Source of the DNA: Seminavis robusta
Lineage: Eukaryota > Bacillariophyta > Bacillariophyceae > Naviculales > Naviculaceae
NCBI GenBank assembly: GCA_903772945.1
Contig: CAICTM010001665.1
Coordinates: forward strand, 1 to 24,813
Length of the DNA stretch: 24,813 bases
Direction: 5' to 3'
The notes under the pieces are model-generated. The model made no database searches. It worked only from the letters and a program-made list of their open reading frames with translations, and was not told the DNA's origin. Both the position numbers and the translations under genes were made by a program. Position 1 is the first letter of the stretch. Every line of letters begins with the position of its first letter. Below are positions 11,416 through 21,432 of this stretch, piece after piece.

Positions 11416-11760
11416 CTCACTGGCGTGATCCCCACAGAAGTTGGTCTACTTATCAGGCTTATCAGGATTACCTATCCCCACTGAGCTTGGTCAGACTGGC
11501 CTAGCTCTCTACGTTGTATTTGAGCTGCTACAACTCCTTGGCTGGCCAGATCTCCACCATGCTTGCATTCTCTACAATATCGCTGCGTTTGGCTGATACC
11601 CAAAGGACAGGTTCACTGAACTTGAGAAGCTTTGACAGCATTAGCAGCTCTTTTCTATTCTTTTCAAGCCTTCGGACTGGATCTGTTCCAATTGATCAAT
11701 CTTGGATCCCTTGCAGCCATGGCATCATCTTTGTGGTGGTTTTCCGACCCCAACCCAACT
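11416..11760 (+). pseudogene. Frameshifted relic of an LRR protein (LTGxIPTE type)
   Basis: Leucine-rich-repeat text of the receptor-like type is recognisable but scattered over three frames. Frame 1 from 11416 gives LTGVIPTEVGLL. Frame 2 from 11471 gives PIPTELGQTGLALY. Frame 3 from 11514 gives LYLSCYNSLAGQIS, then SLRLADTQRTGSLNL and LRTGSVPID. Frame 1 again, from 11701, gives LGSLAAM. The spacing fits the ~24-residue period of N-x-LTG-x-IP-x-E repeats. At least three frame changes and no ATG-initiated frame spanning them mean the copy is dead. It probably derives from a diatom LRR receptor-like family, either by local duplication or retention after decay. Confidence 0.7.
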
Positions 11761-12538
11761 TGAGCTTGTATGACAGTGTTCTCAACCAATCCAGTTTGCT
11801 GATGAGGTTGGATGTGTCTACTTGGTGTCTTTGTTGCCATAGCCTTGGCACGGACGATGGAGTGCACGTTGATGGTATCTGTCTTGTTGTGGGTGCTGGT
11901 CCTTGGTTTCATTGTGATTTGCATTTTGCAACGTGGAATCGGGAGGTTTTTCCTTTCTTAGCATTGGCATGAAAAGCAGGGGCGTTGCCGTGGAATCTGG
12001 CTTTCTGTAGATGTTTAAACAGTCATGCGCTGCTGCTGACTATGCATAGTTTATCCTTATTATTTGTACATCGTACCTTACTTCAAAGATGCGTGACAAA
12101 GAGTAGCCTGCCGTTGCAGTGGCCAGTGCATAATTAGACTTGGTAGCTGCAGACCTGCCTCGAGAGTGCATTGTAACTAATCGACGACGATCCTTGATAT
12201 TCATGAAGCATCACTTTTCCGACACAAGAGATTGATCGAGCTTGTTTCCTGCGAGACACGGCATGCTTTCCTTGAGACTTGCACGACTCTTCGACTTTGC
12301 CACGTCGTCCTCGTTGTCTCAACAGCACCTGCCGAGTGCATGCGTCTGGAAGCTAAACAATCACACAGATCGTTCACACAATAATTCCTTTTGGTATGGA
12401 TGACTTGCTTACTTACTTCTCCAATACTGACATGATCTCCCAAAGCTTCTATTCTGCCGCTTCTTCCGTATCGTAGATATTTGTTGGCATTCCTTCATTC
12501 ATCCATTCCATAATGGCATGTCTGATTGATTGATTAGA
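11761..12538. other. Intergenic region, no gene seen
   Basis: Short ORFs on both strands without motifs. The first part may be the decayed downstream portion of the LRR relic. The rest is the 3' flank of the LRAT/NC-domain gene. Confidence 0.35.
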
Positions 12539-13585
12539 TTATTGATAGGCCGCCACATGCTGCGCAAATGCCCGATTGAGTGTTTCCGTGGTTTGGTGCC
12601 AATGATGCTTGGCTTTCCACAATGCCACGGCACTCGCTCCCGCTGTGACGGCCCCATAAGTGACGACGGCGGGTACCAAAAAGGGCACACTGGAGAGTGC
12701 CGTCAGAGCGGCGAGTTGTGCCCCTCCAACAGCCCATGCCCCATTTTCGACCGTCCCTTGCAACCAATATTCGATTTGACTCGTCTGGTACTGTCCGGTT
12801 TTGCACCATACCGCGACGCATTCGCAATTGGATTCGTGGAGTAAATACGACGGCAACAATTCCGGTCGTTGGAGGAGAAATTCGACGCGCGCTCGGACCA
12901 ATTGGGGAGGACACAATGGAGTGTGGGTGCGCATTACGACGGGGGGTCTATGATGATGACAGTGTTTGTCTTGCTGCTGCTGCTGCGGATTATTGTCGTG
13001 TTCTTCTTCGACTGACGGTGGGTGTGATGTTTCTGGAGTGTCTTCTTCTTCTTGTATGTACTGTACTTTGAGCCATTTACTGGCTGGACTGTCGTAGACT
13101 TTGAATCCTCCCGCCGAGCCACCATCAGCAGTGCTGTTATTACTGGTACTGGCACAGAGTTGCGTGAGTTGTTCGAAACTTCCTGATGTCTCTTCTTCTT
13201 CGTCCATCAAGGAGAAATCGGCAATCCTCAAGATCCAATCACCCAAAGCTTCTTCTTCGTCGGGCCGCCGTCTTCGGACGCCAATGACAATCCCATGATG
13301 CTGATAGACTTTCTGCAGGACTGCCACATCGCACCAAAGATAGACATGATCGCCCATGGAAAATCCGGATGATGCAATACTGCTGCTGCTGTTGTTGATT
13401 TGACAACTTGTCACTTTGTCGACAAATGCTCTGTCAGTTTGTGGTTGTGAATGATGATGTTGATCCTGGAGAGTTTCTCGCAACGATCTTGACCAAAACA
13501 AAAAGCTGTCGCATTCTATAGTTGAGGGATCTCGTTTGTTTGAGTCGTCAGGTCTTGAATCTTTGTCCATAGTGGGGTCCACCAT
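12539..13585 (-). CDS. LRAT/NC-domain protein (NlpC/P60-like fold)
   Basis: A 348-residue protein. It carries the two hallmarks of the lecithin:retinol acyltransferase-like (LRAT) family as found in plant 'NC domain' proteins. The first is GDHVYLWC followed by YQHHGIVIG (catalytic His96 or His97). The second is ESNCECVAVWCKTGQ, with nucleophile Cys254; plant homologues read NCEDFA-x-YCKTG. Between them lies a long insert (~103-225) of low complexity: acidic stretches, Q-runs and His-rich DKHCHHHR, unusual for the family and probably disordered. The C-terminus (~285-323) is hydrophobic, rich in A/V/L/G, with likely membrane segments. Family members act as acyltransferases or phospholipases on membranes; the substrate here is unknown. 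The start at 13585 has A at -3 and G at +4. The gene is in the same orientation as the JmjC-like gene, separated by the minisatellite. Confidence 0.8.
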   Translation of the reverse strand: MVDPTMDKDSRPDDSNKRDPSTIECDSFLFWSRSLRETLQDQHHHSQPQTDRAFVDKVTSCQINNSSSSIASSGFSMGDHVYLWCDVAVLQKVYQHHGIVIGVRRRRPDEEEALGDWILRIADFSLMDEEEETSGSFEQLTQLCASTSNNSTADGGSAGGFKVYDSPASKWLKVQYIQEEEDTPETSHPPSVEEEHDNNPQQQQQDKHCHHHRPPVVMRTHTPLCPPQLVRARVEFLLQRPELLPSYLLHESNCECVAVWCKTGQYQTSQIEYWLQGTVENGAWAVGGAQLAALTALSSVPFLVPAVVTYGAVTAGASAVALWKAKHHWHQTTETLNRAFAQHVAAYQ

Positions 13586-13737
13586 TGTACCGGTAGTACA
13601 ACTCTACACAATCTAATGGCATAGAAGGCTACCGGTACTAGCACTAGTAGAGCTAGCTAGCAGCAACAGGTATTGTTGCCGTCTTTCGATTTCGGAGTGC
13701 TGCTTCCGCTCGCAACGTCGACGTCGTTGATGAGTGA

Positions 13738-13775
13738 CGGTCGAGTCGAGTGACGAGTCGAGTCGAGTCAATTGG
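13738..13775. repeat. GAGTC pentanucleotide repeat
   Basis: An imperfect array of (T)CGAG(T) units, GGTCGAGTCGAGTGACGAGT then CGAGTCGAGTC. It lies in the upstream region of the LRAT/NC gene; a shorter version occurs at ~4501-4515. Confidence 0.7.
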
Positions 13776-13821
13776 ACGGTTTGAGAAAAAAATGATTAGT
13801 ACCGGTACGGTAGGGTTAAGT

Positions 13822-14297
13822 TGAACTTGTGAGGAATCCAGAAAATTGAATTGTGTGAAATCACAAAATCGGAATTGTGAGGAATGGGAAATCATCAAAA
13901 TTGAAATAGTGAGAAATCATGAAAATGGAATTGTGACGAATCAGAAATTGAAAATTGGAATTGTGAGAAATCGAGAAAGTTGGAATTGTGAGGAATCGGA
14001 AATGGAAGAGTGAGAAATTGAAAATTTGAATTGTGAGGAATCAGGAAAAATTTAAATTGTGAGGACTCATAAAAAATTTAAATTGTGAGGAATCTGAATT
14101 GAAAATTGTAATTGTAATTGTGAGAAATCGGAATTGAAAATTGTAATTGTAAGGAATCGAATCGGGAAAGTTTGAATTGTGAGGAATCAGAAAAATTGTA
14201 ATTGTGAGGAATCGAATCGGGAAAATTGTAATTGTGAGGAATCCAAAATGAAGATTAGAATTGTGAGAAATCATAAAAATTGGAATTGTTTGCAATT
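13822..14297. repeat. AT-rich minisatellite, about 17 copies
   Basis: Degenerate tandem array with consensus core AATTGTGAGGAATC followed by a variable A/T-rich spacer (often GGAAAATTG or AGAAAAATTG). I count 17 cores such as ATTGTGAGGAATC, ATTGTGAGAAATC and ATTGTAAGGAATC over ~476 bp, a mean period of ~28 bp. Some units carry extra internal duplications (GTAATTGTAATTG, GAATCGAATCGG). Long ORFs here come from the repeat and are not genes. Confidence 0.92.
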
Positions 14298-14454
14298 GTT
14301 CATGGAAAATCAATGCGCTGAAGGCGTGCACGTGTGATGCTGACTAGCTAGTAGCGGCCTTTGATGTGGAGAAGAAGATGTATAACGCCATGTACCGGTA
14401 GGTAGATACTCTAATCACGACGACATCTACTAGTACCGGTATCCATCCATCAAT

Positions 14455-15789
14455 CTATTCTACATGCTGCAACTCCCCCGTGGCAAGATCCACTTCTACC
14501 GTTTCGTACTCTTCGTCATCATCTGGCAAAATACAGAGCACTTCCTTGGCACTTATCTCGCAAAGTGCCTTTAACACAATCGAATCCCCACTGGCGGCTG
14601 CCAATTCGCAGTTGGGTTCGTGGGAGCGGGGCAAATCATCCGGGATTTCATCGTCCCGGAGCACCACTTCTCCCTTTTGAAAATCGCGGAGTGCCACGGC
14701 GCGGGGATCGACCCGTTCATCGGCATTGTATTCATTGTCGTTGTTGTTGTCAGTATTGTCATTCGCCAAACACAAGAGTTCTCCCTGTGAAATGTCACGA
14801 GTGGACACGAGCACAATGTTTGTTGTTTGTTGTTGTGGATCATCGTCATCCTCCTCTTCTTCATTCTCCACTTCTGCCAATGCACAATTCACATCCTCCA
14901 AGATGGCGGTCCGAGGAAAGTCGTCGGGAATATCGTCTTCTTCCAAAACCACCTCGCCTTTTTGCGTGTCACGAGGACATGGAATGGGAAGGTAAAAGTG
15001 TCGTGCCACACTGATACTCCAACAACAACAACAATCACTACGGGTCCCTTCCAGTTCGGTACAATGATACCAAATGCGAGTATTCAAGACGAACCAATCG
15101 CCTTCTTCCACTGTGATTCTCAACCGCAAGGCTCCTCCTGCGGTGGTATCCGTGGTAGTACTAGTACTCTCCAATGCCGGTACTTTTTTACCCTGCGCTT
15201 CAAAGAGCTGTCCATGAGGCCGTACGAGCCACGTCTTGTTGCCTTTGAGTTGATAATGCCAGGTTCCACTGTGCGGCACTTCGTCGACGTGTTCGGCGCG
15301 TCCCACCAGGGGTCGTTTGCGCTTCTTTTTGTTACTACTACTATGGGTGCACCCACAAAAGATCCAAGCACCACCCGTCACGTGGACATCCGGTAGAATC
15401 ATCGAACAGGAGGGGAGGCGCTCCAAAAGATCTGACAGAGCCGCCGTGTCGTGGGGGATAATGGTGGAAGCATAAAAGGATTGGGTCGGTTGTGATTGTT
15501 GTGCAATGATCGTGGGAGTCACGTCACGGTCGGACTTGTAATCTCCTCGATTTTCCACCGTCCATTGTGCTTCACAGGTGGACACATGCTGATTGAAAAA
15601 GGCGGAGAGTGGATTGCGTTCTTCGTTATTGCTGCTGCTGCTGCTAGTAGAGCTTCCTCCTTTGACCCATAGAAAACCATGAGTCAGAAACTGATCCAAA
15701 TAATCAGAAGGCGTCAGACTGGAACTGTCGTTGACCCGTTGGAAGGGGCATCGCTCTGTGGTGCTCTGCTTTTTGTCCTTCTTGGTCAT
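14455..15789 (-). CDS. JmjC/cupin-like protein with two SET-tail-like repeats
   Basis: 444 residues from the ATG at 15789, which has a near-perfect Kozak context (AGCCACCATGACC). An in-frame ATG at 15912 would add 41 residues. The middle is a cupin/JmjC core typical of Fe(II)/2-oxoglutarate oxygenases. It has the metal motif H-x-D (His167, Asp169 in EHVDEVPHSG), the 'Q-L-x-G-x-K' strand YQLKGNKTWLV (from Tyr179) and a third ligand His242 in EEGDWFVLNTRIWYHC. After residue ~276 come two related units. Each begins KGEVV-x-D-IPDD-x-PR and then has N-C-x-LA, an I-VL strand and a DI/EI-x-(G/K)E-L-C strand, recalling the C-terminal half of SET domains (NC..., GEEL). Unit 1 is ~277-350, unit 2 ~372-428, with an acidic D/N-rich linker. 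Protein or RNA hydroxylation/demethylation is inferred from the core. The tail looks non-catalytic. Substrate unknown. Confidence 0.75.
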   Translation of the reverse strand: MTKKDKKQSTTERCPFQRVNDSSSLTPSDYLDQFLTHGFLWVKGGSSTSSSSSNNEERNPLSAFFNQHVSTCEAQWTVENRGDYKSDRDVTPTIIAQQSQPTQSFYASTIIPHDTAALSDLLERLPSCSMILPDVHVTGGAWIFCGCTHSSSNKKKRKRPLVGRAEHVDEVPHSGTWHYQLKGNKTWLVRPHGQLFEAQGKKVPALESTSTTTDTTAGGALRLRITVEEGDWFVLNTRIWYHCTELEGTRSDCCCCWSISVARHFYLPIPCPRDTQKGEVVLEEDDIPDDFPRTAILEDVNCALAEVENEEEEDDDDPQQQTTNIVLVSTRDISQGELLCLANDNTDNNNDNEYNADERVDPRAVALRDFQKGEVVLRDDEIPDDLPRSHEPNCELAAASGDSIVLKALCEISAKEVLCILPDDDEEYETVEVDLATGELQHVE

Positions 15790-15912
15790 GGTGGCTATTG
15801 TGGCAAAAGAAAGAAATGAGGGACAAGGCGCCAAGCTAGTAGCAAGATCTTCCGGATCTTTGGTGGCCTCTGGAAAGGTTATGGGCCAGCTCGCCAGCTC
15901 CAAGGCCAGCAT

Positions 15913-17854
15913 TTCCCAATCAACTCCCGGGGCCCAAACAAACTCGACCCCGACAGGACTGTACTGTACTACTGTACTTCGGTGAGCCGGTATGCAGCGA
16001 GATGAACCTACCCGAAACCTTCTACCGTACTGGAAGGGTGGAAGTGGACAAGACAGCAGAGCACCTTCAACAATGATCTTGCTTTTGATTGGAGCGCAGC
16101 CATGACGGGTGCCGACTAGTAGGGTAGTCTAACTTTCGGTGGCTGTGCGGTAGATTCAATCCAGAGAGACCTGCCAGTGACCACGAAAACTGATGATCCA
16201 AGAGTTGCTTGCTTCGATTATCAGATCCGCAGCCAGCCAACCGACCAGGATACTTCTTGGATACTCAGCCACCGTAGCTCCAGGATAAAGGTTGGGCTCC
16301 AGAAAAGGAAATGATTTGTTAAATATTACGATATTCAGCTAGATCCACTGTACTCCAGCTGCTCCTTCATACAAAATAAATAGGCCACTGTTGCCAACAT
16401 CAGGTTGACCATTGTACAATACCACCCTCATCTAACTACTCTCGTAATAGTAATGCACAGCTAACAGCTACCTTTACCGTAAAGGAGCTCGTAAAGGTAC
16501 GCTACACTGTTACTCGTTACTACTCGCATTGCACAACCCACAGTCAACAGACAACATGTATGTATGTTTATTAGTAAGGCTTCCGCCCATACCGGTATGT
16601 ATGTTAGTAAGTGTGTGGGCTCTTCAAATGTCTGGAATGATTCCCCGAAAGACAAGACTTAGTCAACTCAAGTGACCCCTTCCAGTCACTCTTTGAGAAA
16701 GTCATATTATTTTTAAAAGACTGTAACTCGTTGCTCTTCAACTCGGCAACATTCTTCAGAACGCCAGGAGCACACTCGGAGCAACCATCAAGCTTCTTTG
16801 AATACAGCTATAATGACCGAGAAGAAACGAGAGCTCTTTGCATCATAAGAGCACGCGTCGTACAGAACGTTGCCAGTCGCCACTAAAACTACTCCTCCCT
16901 CGTGTAAGCCACTACTACCGGTAGCTTCTACACTCTACACTCTTCTGCTCAGAGTACCGGTACCAACCCAACCACCCATGACCACATACCTGTAGACTAA
17001 CATTATATTGCGAGTTGCCATAGCTTTACCAGCCACTCTGAGAAGCTCTCTGAGCAGACATAGCAGTTGTTTCCAGAGAAAACGTGAGGGAGTGCTGTTG
17101 CAAGAAGCGTTCTTTGCCTGGTAGGTCACGCTTACAGGGAAATTTTCGCAACTGGCCTTCATCTCAGGTAAATGCAGTTGCAGCCTTTGCCAACTTTCAT
17201 GACTCGGGCAGTAGGGCTGCAGCTTGGTGCTACTAAGATTACCTAAACCTACTTATCGTAGAAGTTGCCGATAGAGGACTCATGCTGCAACTGGCAAGAA
17301 GCTCTAATACACCATTGGTCGTGGGTAGTCTCCAAGTACAGATCGTTCATGCTCAGCTTCTGCTTGGCCAGCAGGAGCTTGACTGGTAGTGAACATGTGA
17401 ATAGAGTGTTGTTCCTAGGATCTGCCCCCCTAGGCGTGGTCGTGTGGTCGTTTGTTTGCCTTGGTGCCCGCTGCCATGGAAGATATTAATCTGTGGAGGC
17501 TTTCTTGCAATAGACTACTTGACTAGAATACTGCAGCTTGGCTCAGGCCGCGGATTCTTTGTTTTTTACTACCAGTGTACAGATGAAGTCGTTCTAATTA
17601 CAGTATGGACAATGGGCTCTCTAGTAGTAGGCAGTAGTGGAGGCAGGGAACTGATTGGACATCTAGTATAATGTGTTGGCTTGGTTTGTTGGATTATGAG
17701 CATTGCCGGTGTCCACACGGAGGAGCAATAGTTGCTTGGACCGGAAGCAAACGAGGTGAAATACAGGAAGATTGGATTGGAAGTCGTCGTTGTGCTAGCC
17801 TTTCTTCTGATGATACTTTGGGTGTTTGCTTTTCGGTAGCCGTGACATGGTCCA
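15913..17854. other. Intergenic region, about 1.9 kb
   Basis: The region is upstream of the JmjC-like gene and downstream of the DUF6824 gene. It is dense in short palindromic strings (ACCGGTA, CTAGTAG, GTACTGTAC near 15960-15978). Short ORFs on both strands show no motif. No gene called. Confidence 0.4.
16469..16499. repeat. Inverted repeat, 9-bp arms
   Basis: TACCTTTAC and GTAAAGGTA are perfect reverse complements around a 13-base loop that itself includes CGTAAAGGAGCTC. It could form a small hairpin; no function assigned. Confidence 0.6.
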
Positions 17855-19124
17855 TCACACTGAACATGTCGTCGTGGACCGTTGCTTGGACCTGCAGACA
17901 TCCCAAATATCTTGCAGATCCTGTTTGTCGCTAATGTCGGAAAGCGATGAAAAGGAAGTCATTCCTAGAGCGTCCGACTCGGCCAGCGCCAGCGTGTTCA
18001 GGGAGAGAACGGAAGGCAACATGGCTTCTTGCATGCAAGGGACAGGATCAAAGATTGCGGAATTGATGGAAAGAGGGTCCGGAGGATTGGTCCGTTCGAC
18101 CATTTCCGCCATGGCAAATCGCGGGGATTCAGGTTCATCCCAGGAGTAGTTGCGTCTGGAAGCTGTTTGATCATGAGCATTCGCCCTGGCTGTGGCTGGT
18201 GCGCTTACGGCTGCTGTGGCAGTTTGTGCAGAAGATGGGAGTGGCATTGGTTCAAAGGGATCTTCATTCACCTTGTTTTGGCTTCCAAACTTGTTGCAGA
18301 GTTTGGAGAATGTATCCCACGAATCAGGTTTCTCGCTCTCCTTAAGACTCATACGCAGCTGGTTGGATTCAGTCTCCAATGGAATCGCAGTTTGACTGGA
18401 CAAGAAGTTGCGAAGACGGTCCATGGTAGCACCTAGGCGACCAATAGTGTGATCGGCAGGTTCCGATGATTCGGTGATGCGTTGATTGAGCGACACACGA
18501 ACCCGCTTGTTCTGTGGCGACGTTTCCAGTTGGTTATCGAACCGCTCGAGAGTAGAAAACATGTTGGTTTCCAGCTGAGAGCCTTCATTCTTCTCGTCGT
18601 CAAGTGACTGTTTCCGTTTCTTTTGCTTGTGTTTCTTGGAACTCTTGTAGGTGTTGAGGCCATCACGAAATGCCTGGGAGATGTTGATTTTGGCACTTGT
18701 ATCTTCAATGGCGTACCATCTTCCTGTTTCAGTGTCACGCTTAACAAAGCCCAATCGAGAGGCACTGTAGCTTCGCACCTCATTCAAGACACGCCACAGG
18801 ATGTTGGACTTGAGTCCTTTGGTTGCGGCATTGGAATAGTTTTCAAGTTGCGACTGGATAAGTGCTCGGAATCTGATATTGGCTGGATGCTGTTGTACTT
18901 TCTTGCCTCGTCCTATGATCACAACATCGATACCTGGAGTGCATGATAGTAGAAGTTCATGAGCCACAAACCATTGGCTTGAACGCTACCGTAGCAGAGG
19001 AGCTATCTTCTCTAAGGTCTTGCTTACCTGGTGAGTATTGCTGTGGCAAAACCATGCGGTCCCTTCCATCATACACAAAAGGAACCGTGGCATCGGCGAA
19101 TTGAAAGGAGTTGGTGTTGTTCAT
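17855..19124 (-). CDS. DUF6824 domain protein, two exons
   Basis: Exon 1 is 19124-19028 and exon 2 is 18933-17855, joined over a 94-bp GT-AG intron (GTAAGC...TCCAG) in phase 1. The join gives SPG-IDVVIIGRGKK, and the product is 391 residues. Without splicing, an ATG inside the intron would give a false N-terminus. Residues ~34-124 match the DUF6824 pattern I know from diatoms: D-V-x-x-GRG, H-P-x-N-x-RFR-x-L-I, Y-x-x-A-x-K, a basic helix, GRW/FVKRD-x-x-T-G-x-W, then QAFRD. A basic cluster KKHKQKKRK (~132-140) looks like a nuclear signal. The remainder is Ser/Pro/Glu-rich, low complexity, with a repeated SSLSD-type end. DUF6824 is thought of as a heterokont-specific, possibly DNA- or protein-binding module; its function is not established. 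A TTG at 19271 extends the frame but no ATG does, so I chose Met at 19124. Confidence 0.82.
18934..19027 (-). other. Intron in the DUF6824 gene
   Basis: 94-bp GT-AG intron. Donor GTAAGC after CCAG, acceptor CTCCAG before GTATCGATG. It is supported by phase and by the family motif D-V-x-x-GRG starting directly after the join. Confidence 0.88.
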
Positions 19125-20202
19125 GCTGTCTGTACTTTGCGCTTTGAGCTTTCGTACTTTGTGAGAATAGGGAGGAGATCCACCGAGAACAACTGAGTGA
19201 AGTTCGGATTTGCCCAGACCACATGCATGGTGAAAAGAGTCTTGTTCTCCTTGTGTCACTTGCAGCTTCAACCACTGTATTCAAGCTTTTGTGCTGGCTC
19301 GCGCATCAAAGACCAAAGACCTGTGGCCACTGAAATCCACTTTTCTTTTCATCGACCTGGAATCTGGAATGCCTGAAAAAGGGAAATCTATAGGAGGCTT
19401 AATAAAGGAATCCCACCAATAAGTACTAGAATGCCGTAAAAATCCTTTGTTCGGGAAAAAGGGAAGCAATTTCGAAGCTAGACACTTAGGGCATGAGCTG
19501 GACATGCCACTGGCACATTCGGATCGCCCAGCAACTCGCCACTCAGACCTTTTGGTTGGGTCGCGCCATGTTGGTAGTCGGGCCTAGCTAATCGAGAGAT
19601 TAGAGATTGGATTGTCAACACACCACCAACTTCGGCAACCATGAAGGACAGGAGGAAAATAAATACTCAGTAGTCTATGTTTTGCGTTTGAGGCTGCATG
19701 GCAAGGAAACCTGTGAGATATCAAAGGTGGAACATAGGAGATCAAGGCCCAACAGCTTGTTTATGACTGCAGTTTCGGTGATCTAGCAAATAATAATGGG
19801 TTGTTTTCACGATACTAAAGGTGTTGTGTTTTCTTCATGCAAACATGACTTCGCTTTTCTATAAGAGTGCATGCAGAGCGTGCCCTAAGGTGCAATGCAG
19901 TGTAGAGGGAGTGAAGGGGCGAGCGGCGTACAATGCTGTGAAGGGCCTCAAGTATTGTGATGACTCGTGCCCGCACTGCTAGGACAAGGAAGGCACACCT
20001 TAGAAATAAATGCCACTTTAGTTTACTTAAACGGCGACTGGTGATACCACACTAGTTGTGGTGCTAGTCTAATTGGAATGAATCATATTGTACGAGCTGA
20101 AGTGGCAATTAAGGGCAGCATGTCAATAGAGGCTAATAATCAAATGGCTGAAAAAGCCCCCTTCCGTGACAGCAAGAACTGTTTCTTTGCTACTGGCTGG
20201 TC
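19125..20202. other. Upstream region of the DUF6824 gene
   Basis: Holds the promoter of the DUF6824 gene. A 74-codon minus ORF at 19281-19505 begins with a true ATG (CPKC near the N-terminus, DFSGHRSLVFDAR near the end). It could be an upstream ORF or exon but cannot be confirmed. The remainder has no gene that I can see. Confidence 0.35.
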
Positions 20203-20631
20203 CTAATAACAGTCCAATTCGTCCAGCCAATGCACCAATAGTAGTTGCTTCTCGTGCGTTTCTTGCTCTGCAGCCAGATGTCGATTGAGTAATTCGCCCC
20301 CCTCGTGAAGCCAACATTGGCTGGGACGGGGAACGGGTAGATCCATGCCAGGCAGAATCACATCCTTGGACTTCACAGCGGCTACGACCTTGCAGGCCAG
20401 GAGTGCAGAAAGACTTGGTTGGCTGGCTTTGGCTGCTGTGGACAAGTTACATGCACTGTTCCGTTGATCGGAAATTGTTTCACCACCATGGCTGCAGCGA
20501 GTCAAATCAGAGTAGAGTGCATTCTCTAGCCAGAAGAAGGATGCCAGGCATATAGTCCCTGTCTGCGGTAGGCGGTGGGCTGCTTGACTTCTCGTTTCGT
20601 CTGAAATTGAGTGGCGCAATACAAGTCGCAA
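20203..20631 (-). CDS. Uncertain ORF, 142 codons, partly in duplicated DNA
   Basis: I do not recognise a family. The frame opens with TTG, not ATG, at 20631 and ends at 20203. The last ~90 codons read like protein (AKASQPSLSALLACKVVAAV, GGELLNRHLAAEQETHEKQL, VHWLDELDCY). The N-terminal third lies in the tandemly duplicated segment described below. The ORF may be the 3' exon of a spliced gene, a relic, or chance. Confidence 0.25.
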   Translation of the reverse strand: MRLVLRHSISDETRSQAAHRLPQTGTICLASFFWLENALYSDLTRCSHGGETISDQRNSACNLSTAAKASQPSLSALLACKVVAAVKSKDVILPGMDLPVPRPSQCWLHEGGELLNRHLAAEQETHEKQLLLVHWLDELDCY

Positions 20632-21300
20632 CTAAGAACTAGACTAGTCTAAGCACCACGCACAATGGCTAGCAACTTGCAAGACTGGCTACTGGTAGCT
20701 GGCAGGATCTCGGATCTGGATCTTGGATCCTGCTACCTGCTACATCATCGTAATAAGAAGCTGACACGAACGTGCATGTAGCCTTCCGACTTCCGGCTTC
20801 TGCAAGACTAGCCCCCCCTCCACTACCGGTACCACCACACCCGCGACACAAGGAGTAGTATTCAAGTAAGTATTCGTACAGTACAGTACCTTGGCCGTGG
20901 ACTGTGGGCTGCAGGGTCGCAGGGTCAGACTCGTAAGTGTGACTTTTCGCGATTATTGGTGGTTAGGAGTTTTAGAGCAATAGAGGAAATGCTCCCCCCA
21001 AGGAGTACTCGGAATCATCAATCAAGAGAGCACCCTTCTATGATTTAGATGGGTCTTTATTCTGGTCTTATTATAACCCTTCTGTTAAAGCAGCGAAAGA
21101 AGCTACTTGAGTAAGAAGCATTACATTTTTATTGATGACCTTCTCGGAATAATATTCGAAACTGAATGAGGAATGTAATAAGAGGCAAGTCCCAGCAAGT
21201 AAGGCTACAACAGCCTACAACAACAGGCTGTTACAATCGCGGAGATGAATCGATGTTGGCGACTTGGCGACCCACCGACCCAGCATGCTGACATGTGAGA
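20515..21300. repeat. Tandem duplication, copy 1
   Basis: Matches copy 2 at 21433-22165 through a chain of collinear blocks at a nearly constant offset of 880-923 bp. Blocks: GAAATTGAGTGGCGCAAT (20603 vs 21526); ACACGAACGTGC then TGTAGC (20763 vs 21671); ATGATTTAGATGGG (21040 vs 21952); ATTCGAAACTGAATGAGGAA (21154 vs 22034); GTCCCAGCAAG (21189 vs 22065). Small indels explain the drifting offset. Confidence 0.85.
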
Positions 21301-21432
21301 CTCTTGTGAGTCGAATGATTCGAATCATGCTTTTAAAAAAGGCAACCAACGAAGGGAAAACTCGCCGCCATAGACAACACTCGCTAAAGTTCCAACCCCC
21401 AGCATCAAGAAAAAAACGGAACTTTTAGAGGG

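Noticed and set aside
11514..11972. 152-codon plus ORF as an intact gene
   Set aside because: Its first part is the LRR relic in one of several frames, and the rest is composition-driven text; better explained as pseudogene plus non-coding DNA.
12201..12443. Minus ORF starting MGDHVSIGE, similar to the LRAT motif GDHVYLWC
   Set aside because: The match is only five residues, and nothing after it resembles the LRAT family.
14041..14331. 96-codon minus ORF with repeated FLTITIF text
   Set aside because: Translation of the minisatellite.
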